Assembly (NCBI RefSeq): GCF_014236655.1
Contig: NZ_JACMYG010000005.1
Coordinates: forward strand, 62,001 to 126,000
Origin: Pseudomonas kielensis
GTDB lineage: Bacteria; Pseudomonadota; Gammaproteobacteria; Pseudomonadales; Pseudomonadaceae
Direction: 5' to 3'
Length of the DNA stretch: 64,000 nucleotides
Both the position numbers and the translations under genes were made by a program. This document shows, in pieces, positions 1 through 12,688 of this stretch (position 1 is the stretch's first letter; the number at the start of each line of letters is the position of its first letter). The notes beneath the pieces were generated by a model that worked only from the letters and a program-made list of their open reading frames with translations, was not told the DNA's origin and made no database searches.

Positions 1-636
<636 letters not shown>

Positions 637-638
637 GC

Positions 639-1136
639 ATGAACAGCACGCTTATCCAGACAGACCGTTTCACCTTGAGTGAAACCGAGCGCTCGGCCAT
701 CGAGCACGAGTTGCATCACTACGAAGACCCGCGCGCGGCGTCGATCGAAGCCCTGAAGATCGTCCAGAAGGAACGTGGCTGGGTGCCCGATGGCGCCCTG
801 TACGCCATCGGCGAAATCCTCGGCATCCCGGCCAGCGACGTTGAAGGCGTGGCGACGTTCTACAGCCAGATCTTCCGCCAGCCAGTGGGCCGCCACATCA
901 TTCGCGTCTGCGACAGCATGGTCTGCTACATCGGCGGCCACGAGTCGGTGGTCAGCGAAATCCAGAGCAAGCTGGGGATCGGCCTGGGCCAGACCACTGC
1001 CGACGGTCGCTTCACCCTGCTGCCAGTCTGCTGCCTCGGCAACTGCGACAAGGCGCCGGCGTTGATGATCGACGACGACACTTTCGGTGACGTACAGCCT
1101 GCTGGCGTTGCCAAACTGTTGGAGGGCTACGTATGA
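639..1136 (+). CDS. nuoE: NADH-quinone oxidoreductase subunit E
   Basis: This is the 24-kDa thioredoxin-like subunit of the NADH-oxidising module, 165 residues, the normal length. The four ligands of its [2Fe-2S] cluster (N1a) are visible as Cys91, Cys96, Cys132 and Cys136 in the motifs CDSMVC and CLGNC. It sits in the cytoplasmic arm beside NuoF and NuoG. The start codon lies two bases after the nuoCD stop and the last codon overlaps the nuoF start as ATGA, so translation of the two is probably coupled. Confidence 0.97.
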   Translation: MNSTLIQTDRFTLSETERSAIEHELHHYEDPRAASIEALKIVQKERGWVPDGALYAIGEILGIPASDVEGVATFYSQIFRQPVGRHIIRVCDSMVCYIGGHESVVSEIQSKLGIGLGQTTADGRFTLLPVCCLGNCDKAPALMIDDDTFGDVQPAGVAKLLEGYV

Positions 1137-2488
1137 CCCTGACTTCCTTCGGCCCGGCCAACCGCATCAAGCGCTCGGCAGAGACCCATCCGCTGACCTG
1201 GCGCCTGCGTGACGACGGCGAGGCTGTGTGGCTCGACGAGTACCAGGCCAAGAACGGTTACGCGGCCGCTCGCAAGGCCTTCGCCGACATGGCCCAGGAC
1301 GACATCGTCCAGACCGTGAAAGACGCCGGCCTCAAGGGGCGCGGCGGTGCAGGCTTCCCCACGGGCGTGAAGTGGGGCCTGATGCCCAAAGACGAATCCA
1401 TCAACATCCGCTACCTGCTGTGCAACGCGGATGAAATGGAGCCCAACACCTGGAAAGACCGCATGCTGATGGAGCAACTGCCCCATCTGCTGATCGAAGG
1501 CATGCTGATCAGCGCCCGCGCGCTGAAAACCTACCGTGGCTACATCTTCCTGCGTGGCGAGTACACCACCGCCGCCAAGCACCTCAACCGTGCCGTGGAA
1601 GAAGCCAAGGCCGCTGGCCTGCTGGGCAAGAACATCCTCGGCTCGGGCTTTGACTTCGAGCTGTTCGTGCACACCGGCGCCGGGCGTTACATCTGCGGTG
1701 AAGAAACCGCACTGATCAACTCCCTCGAAGGCCGCCGCGCCAACCCGCGCTCCAAGCCCCCCTTCCCTGCCGCCGTAGGCGTGTGGGGCAAGCCGACCTG
1801 CGTGAACAACGTCGAAACCCTGTGCAACGTGCCGGCGATCATTGCCGACGGCGTGGACTGGTACAAGTCGTTGGCCCGTGAAGGCAGCGAAGACATGGGC
1901 ACCAAGCTCATGGGCTTCTCCGGCAAGGTCAAGAACCCGGGCCTGTGGGAGCTGCCGTTCGGCGTGACCGGCCGCGAGCTGTTCGAAGACTACGCTGGCG
2001 GCATGCGCGACGGCTTCAAGCTCAAGGCCTGGCAGCCAGGCGGCGCCGGTACCGGCTTCCTGTTGCCAGAACACCTGGACGCACAAATGTACGCCGGCGG
2101 CATCGCCAAAGTGGGCACCCGTATGGGTACCGGCCTGGCCATGGCGGTGGACGACAGCGTGAACATGGTGTCCCTGCTGCGCAACATGGAACAGTTCTTC
2201 GCCCGTGAGTCGTGCGGTTTCTGCACCCCTTGCCGCGATGGCCTGCCATGGAGCGTCAAGCTGCTGATGGCCATCGAGAAAGGCGAAGGCCAACCCGGTG
2301 ACATCGAGACCCTGCTGGGTCTGGTCGGCTTCCTCGGCCCAGGCAAGACCTTCTGTGCTCACGCACCGGGTGCCGTGGAGCCATTGGGCAGCGCAATCAA
2401 ATACTTCCGTCCAGAGTTCGAAGCCGGCATCGCGCCTATCAGCGCCGCTGTCCCGCCTCTGGCAAGGCCGATCGTAGTCGGCGCGTAA
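1133..2488 (+). CDS. nuoF: NADH-quinone oxidoreductase subunit F
   Basis: This is the 51-kDa NADH dehydrogenase subunit, 451 residues, which binds NADH and FMN and passes electrons to the N3 cluster. The glycine-rich FMN/NADH loop [10 protein letters not shown] is at residues 69-78, a second conserved loop [19 protein letters not shown] lies near residue 185, and the [4Fe-4S] ligands are Cys361, Cys364 and Cys367 (SCGFCTPC) plus about Cys408 (FCAH). The start overlaps the nuoE stop. Unlike most neighbours in the operon it is followed by a 136-base gap before nuoG, which contains a strong hairpin. Confidence 0.97.
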   Translation: MTLTSFGPANRIKRSAETHPLTWRLRDDGEAVWLDEYQAKNGYAAARKAFADMAQDDIVQTVKDAGLKGRGGAGFPTGVKWGLMPKDESINIRYLLCNADEMEPNTWKDRMLMEQLPHLLIEGMLISARALKTYRGYIFLRGEYTTAAKHLNRAVEEAKAAGLLGKNILGSGFDFELFVHTGAGRYICGEETALINSLEGRRANPRSKPPFPAAVGVWGKPTCVNNVETLCNVPAIIADGVDWYKSLAREGSEDMGTKLMGFSGKVKNPGLWELPFGVTGRELFEDYAGGMRDGFKLKAWQPGGAGTGFLLPEHLDAQMYAGGIAKVGTRMGTGLAMAVDDSVNMVSLLRNMEQFFARESCGFCTPCRDGLPWSVKLLMAIEKGEGQPGDIETLLGLVGFLGPGKTFCAHAPGAVEPLGSAIKYFRPEFEAGIAPISAAVPPLARPIVVGA

Positions 2489-2496
2489 CGCTTAAC

Positions 2497-2524
2497 AAGG
2501 CGAAGGGTCCGTGCCCTTCGCCTT
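2497..2524 (+). promoter_or_regulatory. Intra-operon hairpin between nuoF and nuoG
   Basis: A perfect 11-bp inverted repeat (AAGGCGAAGGG / CCCTTCGCCTT) with a six-base loop lies nine bases after the nuoF stop. No run of T follows, so it does not look like an intrinsic terminator. It more likely acts as an mRNA processing or 3'-end stabilising structure, setting subunit ratios within the nuo transcript. That role is inferred; only the repeat is seen. Confidence 0.6.
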
Positions 2525-2624
2525 CTCGTGTGATGACGCCGCCCGCGGCTGTTTTGACTCACGCGAATGACAAGATTCCATTAGCCACGCCCGCTGACAC
2601 CGGGCCAACGAAGAACTTTGAACC

Positions 2625-5339
2625 ATGGCCACTATCCACGTAGACGGCAAAGCGCTCGAAGTCGACGGGGCAGACAACCTGTTACAGGCATGTCTGTCGC
2701 TAGGCCTCGATATTCCTTACTTCTGCTGGCACCCCGCCCTTGGCAGCGTTGGCGCTTGCCGCCAGTGCGCGGTCAAGCAGTACACCGACGAGAACGACAC
2801 CCGTGGTCGTATCGTCATGTCCTGCATGACCCCTGCCACCGATGGCACCTGGATCTCCATCGACGATGAAGAGTCCAAGGCCTTTCGCGCCAGCGTTGTT
2901 GAATGGCTGATGACCAACCACCCTCACGACTGCCCGGTCTGTGAGGAAGGCGGTCACTGCCACCTGCAAGACATGACGGTAATGACCGGCCACAACGAGC
3001 GCCGTTACCGCTTCACCAAGCGTACTCACCAGAACCAGCAACTGGGCCCGTTCATCTCCCACGAGATGAACCGCTGCATCGCCTGCTACCGCTGCGTGCG
3101 CTTCTATAAAGACTACGCCGGCGGCACCGACCTCGGTGTGTTCGGCGCCCACGACAACGTGTACTTCGGTCGCGTTGAAGACGGCACCCTGGAAAGCGAG
3201 TTCTCCGGCAACCTCACCGAGGTCTGCCCGACCGGTGTGTTCACCGACAAGACTCACTCCGAGCGCTACAACCGCAAGTGGGACATGCAATTCTCGCCGA
3301 GCATCTGCCATGGCTGCTCCAGCGGTTGCAACATCTCCCCGGGTGAGCGCTACGGCGAACTGCGTCGCATCGAGAACCGTTTCAACGGTTCGGTGAACCA
3401 GTACTTCCTGTGCGACCGTGGCCGTTTCGGCTATGGCTACGTCAACCGCGAAGACCGCCCACGCCAGCCACTGCTGGCCAATGGCGCCAAACTGAGCCTC
3501 GACGAAGCACTGGATAAAGCCGCCGACCTGCTGCGCGGTCGCAACATCGTCGGTATCGGTTCGCCCCGCGCGAGCCTCGAAAGCAACCACGCGTTGCGCG
3601 AACTGGTCGGCGCCGAGCACTTCTACAGCGGTATCGAAGCCGCTGAACTGGAGCGTATCCGCCTGGTCCTGCAGGTGCTCAAAGACAGCCCGCTGCCAGT
3701 GCCGAACATGCGCGACATCGAAGACCACGACGCGATCTTCGTCCTCGGTGAAGACCTGACCCAGACTGCCGCCCGCATGGCCCTGTCCCTGCGCCAGTCG
3801 GTCAAGGGCAAGGCCGAAGACATGGCCGACGCCATGCGCGTCCAGCCTTGGCTCGACGCCGCGGTGAAGAACATCGGCCAGCACGCGCTGAACCCGCTGT
3901 TCATCGCAAGCATCGCTGAAACCAAGCTCGACGACATCGCCGAAGAGTGCGTACACGCCGCTCCCGACGACTTGGCCCGCATCGGTTTCGCCGTGGCTCA
4001 CGCCCTCGACGCCAGCGCCCCAGCCGTTGCCGGCCTGGACAGCGAAGCCCTGGCACTGGCCCAGCGCATCGCCGACGCCCTGCTGGCAGCCAAGCGCCCA
4101 CTGATCATCGCCGGCACTTCCCTGGGCTCCAAAGCCTTGATCGAAGCCGCCGCGAACATCGCCAAGGCGTTGAAGCTGCGCGAGAAGAACGGTTCCATCA
4201 GCCTGATCGTCCCAGAGGCCAACAGCCTTGGCCTGGCCATGCTCGGTGGCGAATCGGTTGACGCTGCCCTGCAAGCGGTCATCGACGGCCAGGCCGACGC
4301 CATCGTCGTACTGGAAAACGATCTGTACACCCGCACCGCCAAGGCCAAGGTCGATGCAGCCCTGAACGCCGCGAAAGTGCTGATCGTCGCTGACCATCAG
4401 AAGACTGCCACCAGCGATCGCGCGCACCTGGTCCTGCCAGCTGCCAGCTTCGCCGAAGGCGATGGCACCCTGGTCAGCCAGGAAGGTCGCGCCCAGCGCT
4501 TCTTCCAGGTGTTCGATCCGAAGTACATGGACGCCAGCATCCTGGTCCACGAAGGCTGGCGCTGGCTGCATGCCCTGCGCGCCACCCTGCTGAACCAGCC
4601 GATCGACTGGACCCAGCTCGACCACGTGACCGCTGCCGTCGCTTCCAGCACGCCGCAACTGGCGCGCATCGTCGATGCCGCCCCGTCCGCTGCGTTCCGC
4701 ATCAAGGGCATGAAGCTGGCCCGTGAGCCGCTGCGTTACTCCGGCCGGACCGCCATGCGGGCCGACATCAGCGTGCATGAACCGCGTACCCCGCAAGACA
4801 ACGACACCGCGTTCGCCTTCTCCATGGAAGGTTACTCGGGCTCGGTCGAGCCGCGTCAGCAAGTGCCATTCGCCTGGTCTCCGGGCTGGAACTCGCCGCA
4901 AGCCTGGAACAAGTTCCAGGACGAAGTCGGTGGTCACATCCGCGCTGGCGACCCGGGCACCCGCCTGATCGAAAGCACCGGTGATGCGCTGAACTGGTTC
5001 GCCAATGTGCCTCGCGCCTTCAACCCGGCCCAGGGCACCTGGCAGGTCGTGCCGTTCTTCCACCTGTTCGGCAGCGAAGAGAACTCTTCCAAGGCCGCGC
5101 CGGTACAAGAGCGCATTCCGGCCGCCTACGTGGCGCTGGCCAAGTCCGAAGCCGATCGCCTGGGAGTCAACGATGGCGCCCTGCTGAGCCTGAACGTGGC
5201 CGGCCAGACCCTGCGTCTGCCGCTGCGCATCAATGAACAGCTGGGTGCTGGCCTGGTGGCCCTGCCTGTCGGTCTGGCGGGCATTCCACCGGCGATCGCA
5301 GGCTTTTCCGTTGACGGTCTGCAGGAGGCAGCGCAATGA
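2625..5339 (+). CDS. nuoG: NADH-quinone oxidoreductase subunit G
   Basis: This is the 75-kDa iron-sulfur subunit, 904 residues, related to molybdopterin oxidoreductases. The N-terminal ferredoxin-like [2Fe-2S] site has Cys34, Cys45, Cys48 and Cys67. A His/Cys [4Fe-4S] site follows ([14 protein letters not shown], near residue 100), then [14 protein letters not shown] near residue 150, and the extra bacterial cluster [10 protein letters not shown] near residue 225. The long C-terminal half is the catalytically inactive molybdopterin-type domain. The start ATG lies 136 bases after nuoF. The stop overlaps the nuoH start (ATGA). Confidence 0.97.
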   Translation: MATIHVDGKALEVDGADNLLQACLSLGLDIPYFCWHPALGSVGACRQCAVKQYTDENDTRGRIVMSCMTPATDGTWISIDDEESKAFRASVVEWLMTNHPHDCPVCEEGGHCHLQDMTVMTGHNERRYRFTKRTHQNQQLGPFISHEMNRCIACYRCVRFYKDYAGGTDLGVFGAHDNVYFGRVEDGTLESEFSGNLTEVCPTGVFTDKTHSERYNRKWDMQFSPSICHGCSSGCNISPGERYGELRRIENRFNGSVNQYFLCDRGRFGYGYVNREDRPRQPLLANGAKLSLDEALDKAADLLRGRNIVGIGSPRASLESNHALRELVGAEHFYSGIEAAELERIRLVLQVLKDSPLPVPNMRDIEDHDAIFVLGEDLTQTAARMALSLRQSVKGKAEDMADAMRVQPWLDAAVKNIGQHALNPLFIASIAETKLDDIAEECVHAAPDDLARIGFAVAHALDASAPAVAGLDSEALALAQRIADALLAAKRPLIIAGTSLGSKALIEAAANIAKALKLREKNGSISLIVPEANSLGLAMLGGESVDAALQAVIDGQADAIVVLENDLYTRTAKAKVDAALNAAKVLIVADHQKTATSDRAHLVLPAASFAEGDGTLVSQEGRAQRFFQVFDPKYMDASILVHEGWRWLHALRATLLNQPIDWTQLDHVTAAVASSTPQLARIVDAAPSAAFRIKGMKLAREPLRYSGRTAMRADISVHEPRTPQDNDTAFAFSMEGYSGSVEPRQQVPFAWSPGWNSPQAWNKFQDEVGGHIRAGDPGTRLIESTGDALNWFANVPRAFNPAQGTWQVVPFFHLFGSEENSSKAAPVQERIPAAYVALAKSEADRLGVNDGALLSLNVAGQTLRLPLRINEQLGAGLVALPVGLAGIPPAIAGFSVDGLQEAAQ

Positions 5340-6343
5340 CCTGGTTCACCCCTGAAGTGATCGACACCATCATCGCGGTCGTCAAGGCCCTGGTGGTGAT
5401 GCTGGCCGTGGTGGTCGCAGGTGCCCTGCTCAGCTTCGTCGAACGTCGCCTGCTGGGCTGGTGGCAGGACCGTTATGGTCCGAACCGCGTTGGCCCGTTC
5501 GGCATGTTCCAGATCGCCGCCGACATGCTCAAGATGTTCTTCAAGGAAGACTGGACCCCGCCGTTTGCCGACAAGGTGATTTTCACCCTGGCACCGGTCG
5601 TGGCCATGAGCGCCTTGCTGATCGCCTTCGCGATCATCCCGATCACCCCGACCTGGGGTGTGGCGGACCTGAACATCGGCCTGCTGTTCTTCTTCGCCAT
5701 GGCCGGCCTGTCGGTCTACGCGGTGCTGTTCGCCGGCTGGTCGAGTAACAACAAGTTCGCCCTGCTGGGCAGCTTGCGTGCCTCGGCCCAGACCGTGTCC
5801 TACGAAGTGTTCATGGGCCTGGCGCTCATGGGCATCGTGGTCCAGGTCGGCTCGTTCAACATGCGCGACATCGTCGAGTACCAGGCGCAGAACCTGTGGT
5901 TCATCATTCCGCAGTTCTTCGGTTTCTGTACCTTCTTCGTTGCTGGCGTCGCCGTGACTCACCGTCACCCGTTCGACCAGCCGGAAGCGGAGCAGGAACT
6001 GGCCGACGGTTACCACATTGAATATGCCGGCATGAAATGGGGCATGTTCTTCGTCGGCGAGTACATCGGCATCATCCTGATCTCGGCGCTGCTGGTCACC
6101 CTGTTCTTCGGTGGCTGGCACGGTCCGTTCGGCATCCTGCCGCAACTGGCTTTCTTCTGGTTCGCATTGAAGACCGCGTTCTTCATCATGCTGTTCATCC
6201 TGCTGCGCGCTTCGATTCCGCGCCCGCGTTATGACCAGGTGATGGATTTCAGCTGGAAATTCTGCCTGCCACTGACCCTGATCAATTTGCTGGTGACCGC
6301 TGCGGTTGTGTTGTTGAACACGCCTGCGGGCGCGGTTCAGTGA
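5336..6343 (+). CDS. nuoH: NADH-quinone oxidoreductase subunit H
   Basis: This is the membrane subunit that joins the peripheral arm to the proton-pumping arm and forms much of the quinone chamber. It has 335 residues and about eight hydrophobic segments. Family hallmarks are visible: [21 protein letters not shown] after the first membrane helix, and the acidic cytoplasmic loop [14 protein letters not shown] that faces the quinone cavity. It overlaps nuoG by four bases and is followed 11 bases later by nuoI. Confidence 0.97.
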   Translation: MTWFTPEVIDTIIAVVKALVVMLAVVVAGALLSFVERRLLGWWQDRYGPNRVGPFGMFQIAADMLKMFFKEDWTPPFADKVIFTLAPVVAMSALLIAFAIIPITPTWGVADLNIGLLFFFAMAGLSVYAVLFAGWSSNNKFALLGSLRASAQTVSYEVFMGLALMGIVVQVGSFNMRDIVEYQAQNLWFIIPQFFGFCTFFVAGVAVTHRHPFDQPEAEQELADGYHIEYAGMKWGMFFVGEYIGIILISALLVTLFFGGWHGPFGILPQLAFFWFALKTAFFIMLFILLRASIPRPRYDQVMDFSWKFCLPLTLINLLVTAAVVLLNTPAGAVQ

Positions 6344-6354
6344 GGATTTGACCC

Positions 6355-6903
6355 ATGTTCAAATATATTGGCGACATCGTTAAGGGTACTGGTACCCAGT
6401 TGCGCAGCCTGATCATGGTTTTCGGCCATGGCTTTCGCAAGCGCGACACCCTGCAATACCCGGAAGAGGCGGTGTACCTGCCGCCTCGCTACCGTGGCCG
6501 TATCGTCCTGACCCGCGACCCCGATGGTGAAGAGCGTTGTGTAGCCTGCAACCTGTGCGCCGTGGCCTGCCCGGTCGGCTGCATCTCGCTGCAGAAAGCT
6601 GAAACCGAAGACGGTCGCTGGTACCCGGACTTCTTCCGTATCAACTTCTCGCGCTGCATTTTCTGCGGCCTGTGCGAAGAAGCCTGCCCGACCACCGCAA
6701 TCCAGCTCACGCCGGATTTCGAAATGGCCGAGTTCAAGCGTCAGGACCTGGTTTACGAGAAAGAAGATCTGCTGATCTCCGGTCCCGGTAAAAACCCTGA
6801 CTACAACTTCTATCGTGTTGCAGGTATGGCCATTGCCGGTAAGCCAAAAGGCTCCGCGCAAAATGAAGCCGAGCCGATCAACGTGAAGAGCTTGCTGCCT
6901 TAA
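6355..6903 (+). CDS. nuoI: NADH-quinone oxidoreductase subunit I
   Basis: This is the 23-kDa ferredoxin-like subunit, 182 residues, which carries the two [4Fe-4S] clusters N6a and N6b between NuoG and the quinone site. Both motifs are plain: Cys62-x2-Cys65-x2-Cys68-x3-Cys72 and Cys101-x2-Cys104-x2-Cys107-x3-Cys111, each followed by a proline. A short amphipathic N-terminal helix would dock it on the membrane. It lies in tandem between nuoH and nuoJ. Confidence 0.97.
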   Translation: MFKYIGDIVKGTGTQLRSLIMVFGHGFRKRDTLQYPEEAVYLPPRYRGRIVLTRDPDGEERCVACNLCAVACPVGCISLQKAETEDGRWYPDFFRINFSRCIFCGLCEEACPTTAIQLTPDFEMAEFKRQDLVYEKEDLLISGPGKNPDYNFYRVAGMAIAGKPKGSAQNEAEPINVKSLLP

Positions 6904-6912
6904 GGAAGAAAG

Positions 6913-7413
6913 ATGGAATTCGCTTTCTATTTCGCATCGGGTATCGCGGTGGTGTCCACGCTTCGTGTGATCACCAACACCAACCCTGTGCACGCCCTGC
7001 TCTACCTGATTATTTCGCTGATCGCCGTGGCGATGACCTTCTTCAGCCTCGGTGCGCCATTTGCCGGGGTCCTGGAAGTGATCGCCTATGCCGGCGCCAT
7101 CATGGTGCTGTTCGTGTTCGTGGTGATGATGCTGAACCTGGGCCCGGCCTCGGTTCAGCAGGAACGCGTCTGGCTCAAGCCCGGTATCTGGCTGGGCCCG
7201 GTCGTGCTCGCCGCGCTGCTGTTGGCTGAACTGCTGTACGTACTGTTCAGCCACTCCAGCGGCGCTGCCATTGGTCTTACCACCGTGGACGCCAAGGCCG
7301 TGGGCGTCAGCCTGTTCGGTCCTTACCTGCTGGTGGTCGAACTCGCCTCGATGCTGCTGCTCGCTGCAGCCGTCACGGCGTTCCACTTGGGCCGCAACGA
7401 GGCGAAGGAGTAA
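6913..7413 (+). CDS. nuoJ: NADH-quinone oxidoreductase subunit J
   Basis: This is a membrane-arm subunit of 166 residues with five hydrophobic segments. The conserved VIAYAGAIMVLFVFVVMMLNL helix (about residues 56-76), which contains the pi-bulge implicated in coupling in the ND6 family, is clearly visible. A good Shine-Dalgarno (AAGGAAG) precedes the ATG by a few bases. The following gene nuoK starts three bases after its stop. Confidence 0.96.
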   Translation: MEFAFYFASGIAVVSTLRVITNTNPVHALLYLIISLIAVAMTFFSLGAPFAGVLEVIAYAGAIMVLFVFVVMMLNLGPASVQQERVWLKPGIWLGPVVLAALLLAELLYVLFSHSSGAAIGLTTVDAKAVGVSLFGPYLLVVELASMLLLAAAVTAFHLGRNEAKE

Positions 7414-7416
7414 TTC

Positions 7417-7725
7417 ATGCCTGCTATCCCTTTAGAGCATGGACTGGCCGTCGCCGGCATCCTGTTCTGCCTCGGCCTGGTCGGCCTGATGGTCCGCCGC
7501 AACATTCTTTTCGTGTTGATGAGCCTGGAAGTGATGATGAACGCCGCTGCCCTGGCATTCATCGTTGCCGGTGCACGTTGGGGCCAGCCGGATGGACAAG
7601 TCATGTTCATCCTGGTGATCAGCCTGGCAGCCGCCGAGGCCAGTATTGGCCTGGCGATCCTGCTGCAACTGTATCGCCGCTTCCACACGCTCGATATCGA
7701 CGCTGCCAGTGAGATGCGCGGATGA
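7417..7725 (+). CDS. nuoK: NADH-quinone oxidoreductase subunit K
   Basis: This small membrane-arm subunit (102 residues, three hydrophobic helices) belongs to the ND4L/MrpC family. The two conserved membrane glutamates are visible in [10 protein letters not shown] (helix 2) and [13 protein letters not shown] (helix 3); these form part of the proton path. Its stop overlaps the nuoL start (ATGA), so the two are probably translationally coupled. Confidence 0.96.
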   Translation: MPAIPLEHGLAVAGILFCLGLVGLMVRRNILFVLMSLEVMMNAAALAFIVAGARWGQPDGQVMFILVISLAAAEASIGLAILLQLYRRFHTLDIDAASEMRG

Positions 7726-9575
7726 ACCTACTCTTCCTGACTTTCGTATTCCCCCTGATCGGGTTCCTGCTGCTGTCGTTCTCCCGCGGACGCATCTCGG
7801 AAAACCTCGCGGCGCTGATCGGCGTCGGCTCCATCGGCCTCTCGGCGATCGTCACTGCCTACGTAATCTGGCAGTTCAACGTCGCACCGCCTGAAGGCGG
7901 CCACTACACCCAGGTGTTGTGGCAGTGGATGGCGGTGGAAGGTTTCACCCCCAACTTCGCCCTGTACCTGGATGGCCTGTCGGTCACCATGCTCGGCGTC
8001 GTGGTGGGTGTGGGCTTCCTGATCCACCTGTTCGCGTCCTGGTACATGCGCGGTGAAGCCGGTTACTCGCGCTTCTTCGCCTACACCAACCTGTTTATCG
8101 CCAGCATGCTGTTCCTGGTGCTGGGCGATAACCTGCTGTTCCTGTACTTCGGCTGGGAAGGCGTGGGCCTGTGCTCCTACCTGTTGATCGGTTTCTACTA
8201 CAGCAACCGCAACAACGGTAACGCGGCACTCAAGGCGTTCATCGTCACCCGTATCGGCGACGTGTTCATGGCCATCGGCCTGTTCATCCTGTTCCAACAG
8301 GTGGGCACGCTGAACATCCAGGAACTGCTGGTGCTGGCACCGCAGAAATTCCAGGCCGGCGACTTCTGGATCGTGTTGGCGACCCTGATGCTGCTGGGTG
8401 GCGCGGTCGGTAAATCGGCCCAGCTGCCGCTGCAAACCTGGTTGGCGGACGCAATGGCCGGCCCGACCCCGGTTTCGGCACTGATCCACGCCGCGACCAT
8501 GGTCACCGCCGGTGTCTACCTGATTGCCCGTACCCACGGTCTGTTTGCCCTGGCGCCGGACATTCTGCAACTGGTCGGCATCGTCGGCGGTGTGACCCTG
8601 GTGCTGGCGGGTTTCGCAGCCCTGGTCCAGACCGACATCAAGCGTATCCTCGCCTACTCGACCATGAGCCAGATCGGCTACATGTTCCTGGCCCTGGGCG
8701 TCGGTGCCTGGGACGGCGCGATCTTCCACCTGATGACCCACGCCTTCTTCAAGGCGCTGCTGTTCCTCGCGTCCGGTGCGGTGATCGTGGCCTGCCACCA
8801 CGAGCAGAACATCTTCAAGATGGGCGGCCTGTGGAAAAAACTGCCACTGGCCTACGCCAGCTTCATCGTCGGCGGCGCGGCCCTGGCGGCCCTGCCACTG
8901 GTGACCGCAGGTTTCTACTCGAAAGACGAAATCCTCTGGGAAGCCTTTGCCAGCGGCAACCACGCCCTGCTGTACGCAGGTCTGGTGGGTGCATTCATGA
9001 CCTCGCTGTACACCTTCCGCCTGATCTTCATCGCGTTCCACGGTGAAGCGAAGACCGAAGCCCACGCCGGCCACGGCATTGCCCACTGGCTGCCACTGTC
9101 GGTGCTGATCGTGCTGTCGACTGCCATTGGCGCGATGATCGTGCCGCCGCTGCACGGTGTCCTGCCGCAAAGCGTCGGGCATGCCGGTGGCGAAGCCAAG
9201 CACAGCCTGGAAATCGCCTCGGGCGCCATCGCTCTGTCCGGTATCCTGCTGGCCGCGCTGCTGTTCCTGGGCAAGCGTCGGTTTGTCACGGCCATCGCCA
9301 ACAGCGGCATCGGCCGTCTGCTCTCGGCCTGGTGGTTCGCCGCCTGGGGCTTCGACTGGATCTACGACAAGCTGTTCGTCAAGCCGTACCTGGCGATCAG
9401 TCACCTGCTGCGCAAAGACCCGTTCGACCAAACCATCGGTTTGATCCCGCGTCTGGCCAAAGGGGGTCACAACTCCCTGAGCCGCACCGAGACGGGTCAA
9501 CTGCGTTGGTACGCCGCCTCGATGGCTGCTGGTGCTGTGCTGGTTATCGGCGCCATCGTGCTGGTAGCGGTCTGA
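7722..9575 (+). CDS. nuoL: NADH-quinone oxidoreductase subunit L
   Basis: This is the distal antiporter-like proton-pumping subunit, 617 residues, with about 16 membrane segments including the long lateral-helix region at the C-terminus. Family marks include the [14 protein letters not shown] helix with its key glutamate, the lysine-containing [32 protein letters not shown] segment near residues 227-258, and the [17 protein letters not shown] helix. The start overlaps nuoK. A 39-base gap separates it from nuoM. Confidence 0.97.
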   Translation: MNLLFLTFVFPLIGFLLLSFSRGRISENLAALIGVGSIGLSAIVTAYVIWQFNVAPPEGGHYTQVLWQWMAVEGFTPNFALYLDGLSVTMLGVVVGVGFLIHLFASWYMRGEAGYSRFFAYTNLFIASMLFLVLGDNLLFLYFGWEGVGLCSYLLIGFYYSNRNNGNAALKAFIVTRIGDVFMAIGLFILFQQVGTLNIQELLVLAPQKFQAGDFWIVLATLMLLGGAVGKSAQLPLQTWLADAMAGPTPVSALIHAATMVTAGVYLIARTHGLFALAPDILQLVGIVGGVTLVLAGFAALVQTDIKRILAYSTMSQIGYMFLALGVGAWDGAIFHLMTHAFFKALLFLASGAVIVACHHEQNIFKMGGLWKKLPLAYASFIVGGAALAALPLVTAGFYSKDEILWEAFASGNHALLYAGLVGAFMTSLYTFRLIFIAFHGEAKTEAHAGHGIAHWLPLSVLIVLSTAIGAMIVPPLHGVLPQSVGHAGGEAKHSLEIASGAIALSGILLAALLFLGKRRFVTAIANSGIGRLLSAWWFAAWGFDWIYDKLFVKPYLAISHLLRKDPFDQTIGLIPRLAKGGHNSLSRTETGQLRWYAASMAAGAVLVIGAIVLVAV

Positions 9576-9614
9576 TATGAACCTTGCGAATTTGCGAAAG
9601 GAAACGAGCCCGTC

Positions 9615-11147
9615 ATGATTCTGCCTTGGCTAATCCTGATCCCCTTCATCGGCGGCCTGTTGTGCTGGATGGGTGAGCGCTTCGGCGCCACCCTCCCACG
9701 CTGGATTGCGCTGTTGACCATGACCCTGGAACTCGCCCTCGGCCTCTGGCTGTGGGCCCACGGTGACTATTCATTTGCTCCGGCACCTGGCGCCGATCCG
9801 ACTTGGGCGCTTGAGTTCAAGCACGTCTGGATCGAGCGTTTTGGCATCAACGTGCACCTGGCCCTCGACGGCCTGTCGCTGTTGATGATCCTGCTGACCG
9901 GCCTGCTGGGTATCCTCTCGGTACTCTGCTCGTGGAAAGAGATTCAGCGTCACGTGGGTTTCTTCCACCTGAACCTGATGTGGATCCTGGGCGGCGTTGT
10001 CGGCGTGTTCCTCGCGCTGGACCTGTTCATGTTCTTCTTCCTCTGGGAAATGATGCTGGTGCCGATGTACTTCCTCATCGCGCTCTGGGGTCACAGTTCT
10101 TCGGACGGCAAGAAAACCCGGATCTACGCGGCGACCAAGTTCTTCATCTTCACTCAGGCGTCCGGCCTGATCATGCTGGTGGCGATCCTCGGTCTGGTAC
10201 TGGTCAACTTCAACAGCACAGGCGTGATTACGTTCAACTACGCCGACCTGTTGAAAACCAAGATGTCGATGACCACCGAGTACATCCTGATGCTCGGCTT
10301 CTTCATCGCCTTCGCGGTCAAGCTGCCCGTGGTGCCGTTCCACTCCTGGTTGCCTGACGCTCACGCCCAGGCGCCGACCGCAGGCTCCGTCGACCTTGCC
10401 GGTATCTTGCTGAAAACCGCGGCCTACGGCCTGCTGCGTTTCGCCCTGCCGCTGTTCCCGAACGCCTCGGCCGAGTTCGCGCCGATCGCCATGGCCCTGG
10501 GCCTGGTCGGGATCTTCTACGGTGCGTTCCTGGCATTTGCCCAGACCGACATCAAGCGCCTGATCGCGTTCTCCAGCGTCTCGCACATGGGCTTCGTGCT
10601 GATCGGTATCTACTCCGGCAGCCAGCTGGCCCTGCAAGGCGCCGTGATCCAGATGCTTGCCCACGGCCTGTCCGCGGCGGCACTGTTTATCCTCAGCGGC
10701 CAACTGTACGAGCGCACCCACACCCGCGACATGCGTGAAATGGGTGGCCTGTGGTCGAAGATCGCCTACCTGCCGGCCATCAGCCTGTTCTTCGCAGCCG
10801 CTTCCCTGGGCCTGCCAGGTACCGGCAACTTCGTCGGTGAGTTCCTGATCCTGATCGGCACGTTCGCCAGTGCGCCATGGATCACCGCGATTGCCACCTC
10901 CGGCCTGGTGTTCGGTTCGGTCTACTCGCTGATCATGATCCACCGTGCCTACTTCGGCCCGTCCAAGTCGGACGCGGTGCTGCACGGTATGGATGCTCGC
11001 GAACTGATCATGGTGCTCGGCCTTGCGGTACTGCTGATCTACCTCGGCGTCTACCCGCAACCGTTCCTCGATACCTCTGCTGCGACGATGCATGGTGTGC
11101 AGCAATGGCTCGGTACCGCCTTCACTCAACTCGCTTCGGCCCGGTAA
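9615..11147 (+). CDS. nuoM: NADH-quinone oxidoreductase subunit M
   Basis: This is the second antiporter-like subunit of complex I, 510 residues and about 14 membrane helices. It has the [16 protein letters not shown] helix with the conserved glutamate, the lysine-bearing [22 protein letters not shown] segment and the [17 protein letters not shown] helix shared by NuoL, NuoM, NuoN and Mrp antiporters. An upstream AAAGGAAACG gives a ribosome-binding site. nuoN starts eight bases downstream. Confidence 0.97.
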   Translation: MILPWLILIPFIGGLLCWMGERFGATLPRWIALLTMTLELALGLWLWAHGDYSFAPAPGADPTWALEFKHVWIERFGINVHLALDGLSLLMILLTGLLGILSVLCSWKEIQRHVGFFHLNLMWILGGVVGVFLALDLFMFFFLWEMMLVPMYFLIALWGHSSSDGKKTRIYAATKFFIFTQASGLIMLVAILGLVLVNFNSTGVITFNYADLLKTKMSMTTEYILMLGFFIAFAVKLPVVPFHSWLPDAHAQAPTAGSVDLAGILLKTAAYGLLRFALPLFPNASAEFAPIAMALGLVGIFYGAFLAFAQTDIKRLIAFSSVSHMGFVLIGIYSGSQLALQGAVIQMLAHGLSAAALFILSGQLYERTHTRDMREMGGLWSKIAYLPAISLFFAAASLGLPGTGNFVGEFLILIGTFASAPWITAIATSGLVFGSVYSLIMIHRAYFGPSKSDAVLHGMDARELIMVLGLAVLLIYLGVYPQPFLDTSAATMHGVQQWLGTAFTQLASAR

Positions 11148-11154
11148 GAGCGCT

Positions 11155-12618
11155 ATGGAATTCACGATTCAACACTTTATCGCGCTAGCGCCACTGTTGA
11201 TCACCAGCCTCACCGTGATTGTGGTGATGCTGGCTATCGCATGGCGCCGCAACCACTCACAGACTTTCCTGCTCTCGGTGGCGGGTCTTAACCTGGCCTT
11301 GCTGTCTATCCTGCCGGCACTCAAGGTCGCGCCGCTGGTCGTCACCCCGCTGATGCTGGTCGACAACTTCGCGCTGCTGTACATCGCACTGATCCTTGTG
11401 GCGACCCTGGCCTGCGTCACCCTCGCCCACGCCTACCTCGGCGAAGGCGGCACTGGCTACCCGGGCAACCGCGAAGAGCTGTACCTGCTGATCCTGCTGG
11501 CTGCGGCCGGCGGTATCGTGCTGGTCAGCGCGCAACACCTGGCCGGCTTGTTCATCGGCCTGGAGCTGCTCTCGGTACCGGTCTACGGTCTGGTGGCCTA
11601 CGCCTTCTTCAACAAGCGCTCCCTGGAAGCCGGCATCAAGTACATGGTGCTGTCGGCTGCCGGTTCCGCGTTCCTGTTGTTCGGCATGGCGCTGCTCTAT
11701 GCCGATGCTGGCAGCCTGAGCTTCAGCGGTATCGGTCACGCCCTGGCCGCCAGCGGCGCGGCCAGCCCGCTGGCGCAACTGGGCATGGCGATGATGCTGG
11801 TGGGCCTGGCGTTCAAACTGTCCCTGGTGCCTTTCCACTTGTGGACGCCGGACGTGTACGAAGGTGCTCCGGCCCCTGTCGCCGCGTTCCTGGCGACTGC
11901 CTCGAAAGTTGCAGTGTTTGCGGTCATGGTGCGTCTGTTCCAGATATCCCCAGCCGCCAACACCGCCGTGCTGAGCAACGTCCTGACCGTGATCGCGATT
12001 GCCTCGATCCTGTTCGGTAACCTGTTGGCACTGACCCAGAGCAACCTCAAGCGTCTGCTGGGTTACTCCTCCATTGCCCACTTCGGCTACCTGCTGATTG
12101 CCCTGGTGGCGAGCAAGGGCCTGGCCCTGGAAGCCATCGGCGTGTACCTGGTCACCTACGTGATCACCAGCCTTGGCGCGTTCGGCGTGATCACCCTGAT
12201 GTCCTCGCCATACAAAGGCCGTGACGCCGACGCCCTGTACGAGTACCGCGGCCTGTTCTGGCGCCGTCCGTACCTGACCGCCGTGCTGACCGTGATGATG
12301 CTGTCCCTGGCCGGCATTCCGCTGACCGCTGGCTTCATCGGCAAGTTCTACATCATTGCCACCGGTGTCGAAGCGCACCAATGGTGGCTGGTCGGTTCGC
12401 TGGTGCTGGGTAGCGCCATCGGCGTGTTCTACTACCTGCGCGTGATGGTTACCCTGTTCCTGATCGAGCCTAACCTGCGCCGCGTCGACGCACAGCTGCA
12501 CTGGGAGCAAAAGGCAGGTGGCGTAATGCTGCTGGCCATCGCCGCCCTGGCGTTCTTCCTGGGCGTCTACCCGCAACCGCTGCTGACCCTGGTCCAGCAA
12601 GCCGGCCTGGCGGGCTGA
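11155..12618 (+). CDS. nuoN: NADH-quinone oxidoreductase subunit N
   Basis: This is the third antiporter-like membrane subunit, 487 residues from the ATG at 11155. That start was chosen because the protein then opens with a hydrophobic helix as in the family; an in-frame ATG further upstream would run back inside nuoM. Visible hallmarks are the [17 protein letters not shown] helix, the lysine-bearing [27 protein letters not shown] segment and [19 protein letters not shown]. It is the last gene of the operon and is followed by a strong terminator. Confidence 0.96.
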   Translation: MEFTIQHFIALAPLLITSLTVIVVMLAIAWRRNHSQTFLLSVAGLNLALLSILPALKVAPLVVTPLMLVDNFALLYIALILVATLACVTLAHAYLGEGGTGYPGNREELYLLILLAAAGGIVLVSAQHLAGLFIGLELLSVPVYGLVAYAFFNKRSLEAGIKYMVLSAAGSAFLLFGMALLYADAGSLSFSGIGHALAASGAASPLAQLGMAMMLVGLAFKLSLVPFHLWTPDVYEGAPAPVAAFLATASKVAVFAVMVRLFQISPAANTAVLSNVLTVIAIASILFGNLLALTQSNLKRLLGYSSIAHFGYLLIALVASKGLALEAIGVYLVTYVITSLGAFGVITLMSSPYKGRDADALYEYRGLFWRRPYLTAVLTVMMLSLAGIPLTAGFIGKFYIIATGVEAHQWWLVGSLVLGSAIGVFYYLRVMVTLFLIEPNLRRVDAQLHWEQKAGGVMLLAIAALAFFLGVYPQPLLTLVQQAGLAG

Positions 12619-12640
12619 TCGCTCAAGCGAAACGCAGCAA

Positions 12641-12672
12641 CAAAAAAACGGCACCCTCGGGTGCCGTTTTTG
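12641..12672. terminator. Bidirectional intrinsic terminator after nuoN
   Basis: The stem AACGGCACC(C) / GGGTGCCGTT is flanked by an A tract on the left and a T tract on the right, so it can terminate both nuoN (plus strand) and the thioesterase gene that converges from the minus strand. Confidence 0.9.
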
Positions 12673-12688
12673 CATTCCATCAATCCGT

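Noticed and set aside
2700..5336. Very long open frame on the minus strand opposite nuoG
   Set aside because: It is a by-product of GC-rich codon use in nuoG; it has no recognisable domain, and the plus strand carries an unmistakable NuoG.
7728..9500. Long minus-strand open frame opposite nuoL
   Set aside because: The translation is rich in Gln, His and Arg, typical of the antisense of a membrane protein gene, and shows no family motif.
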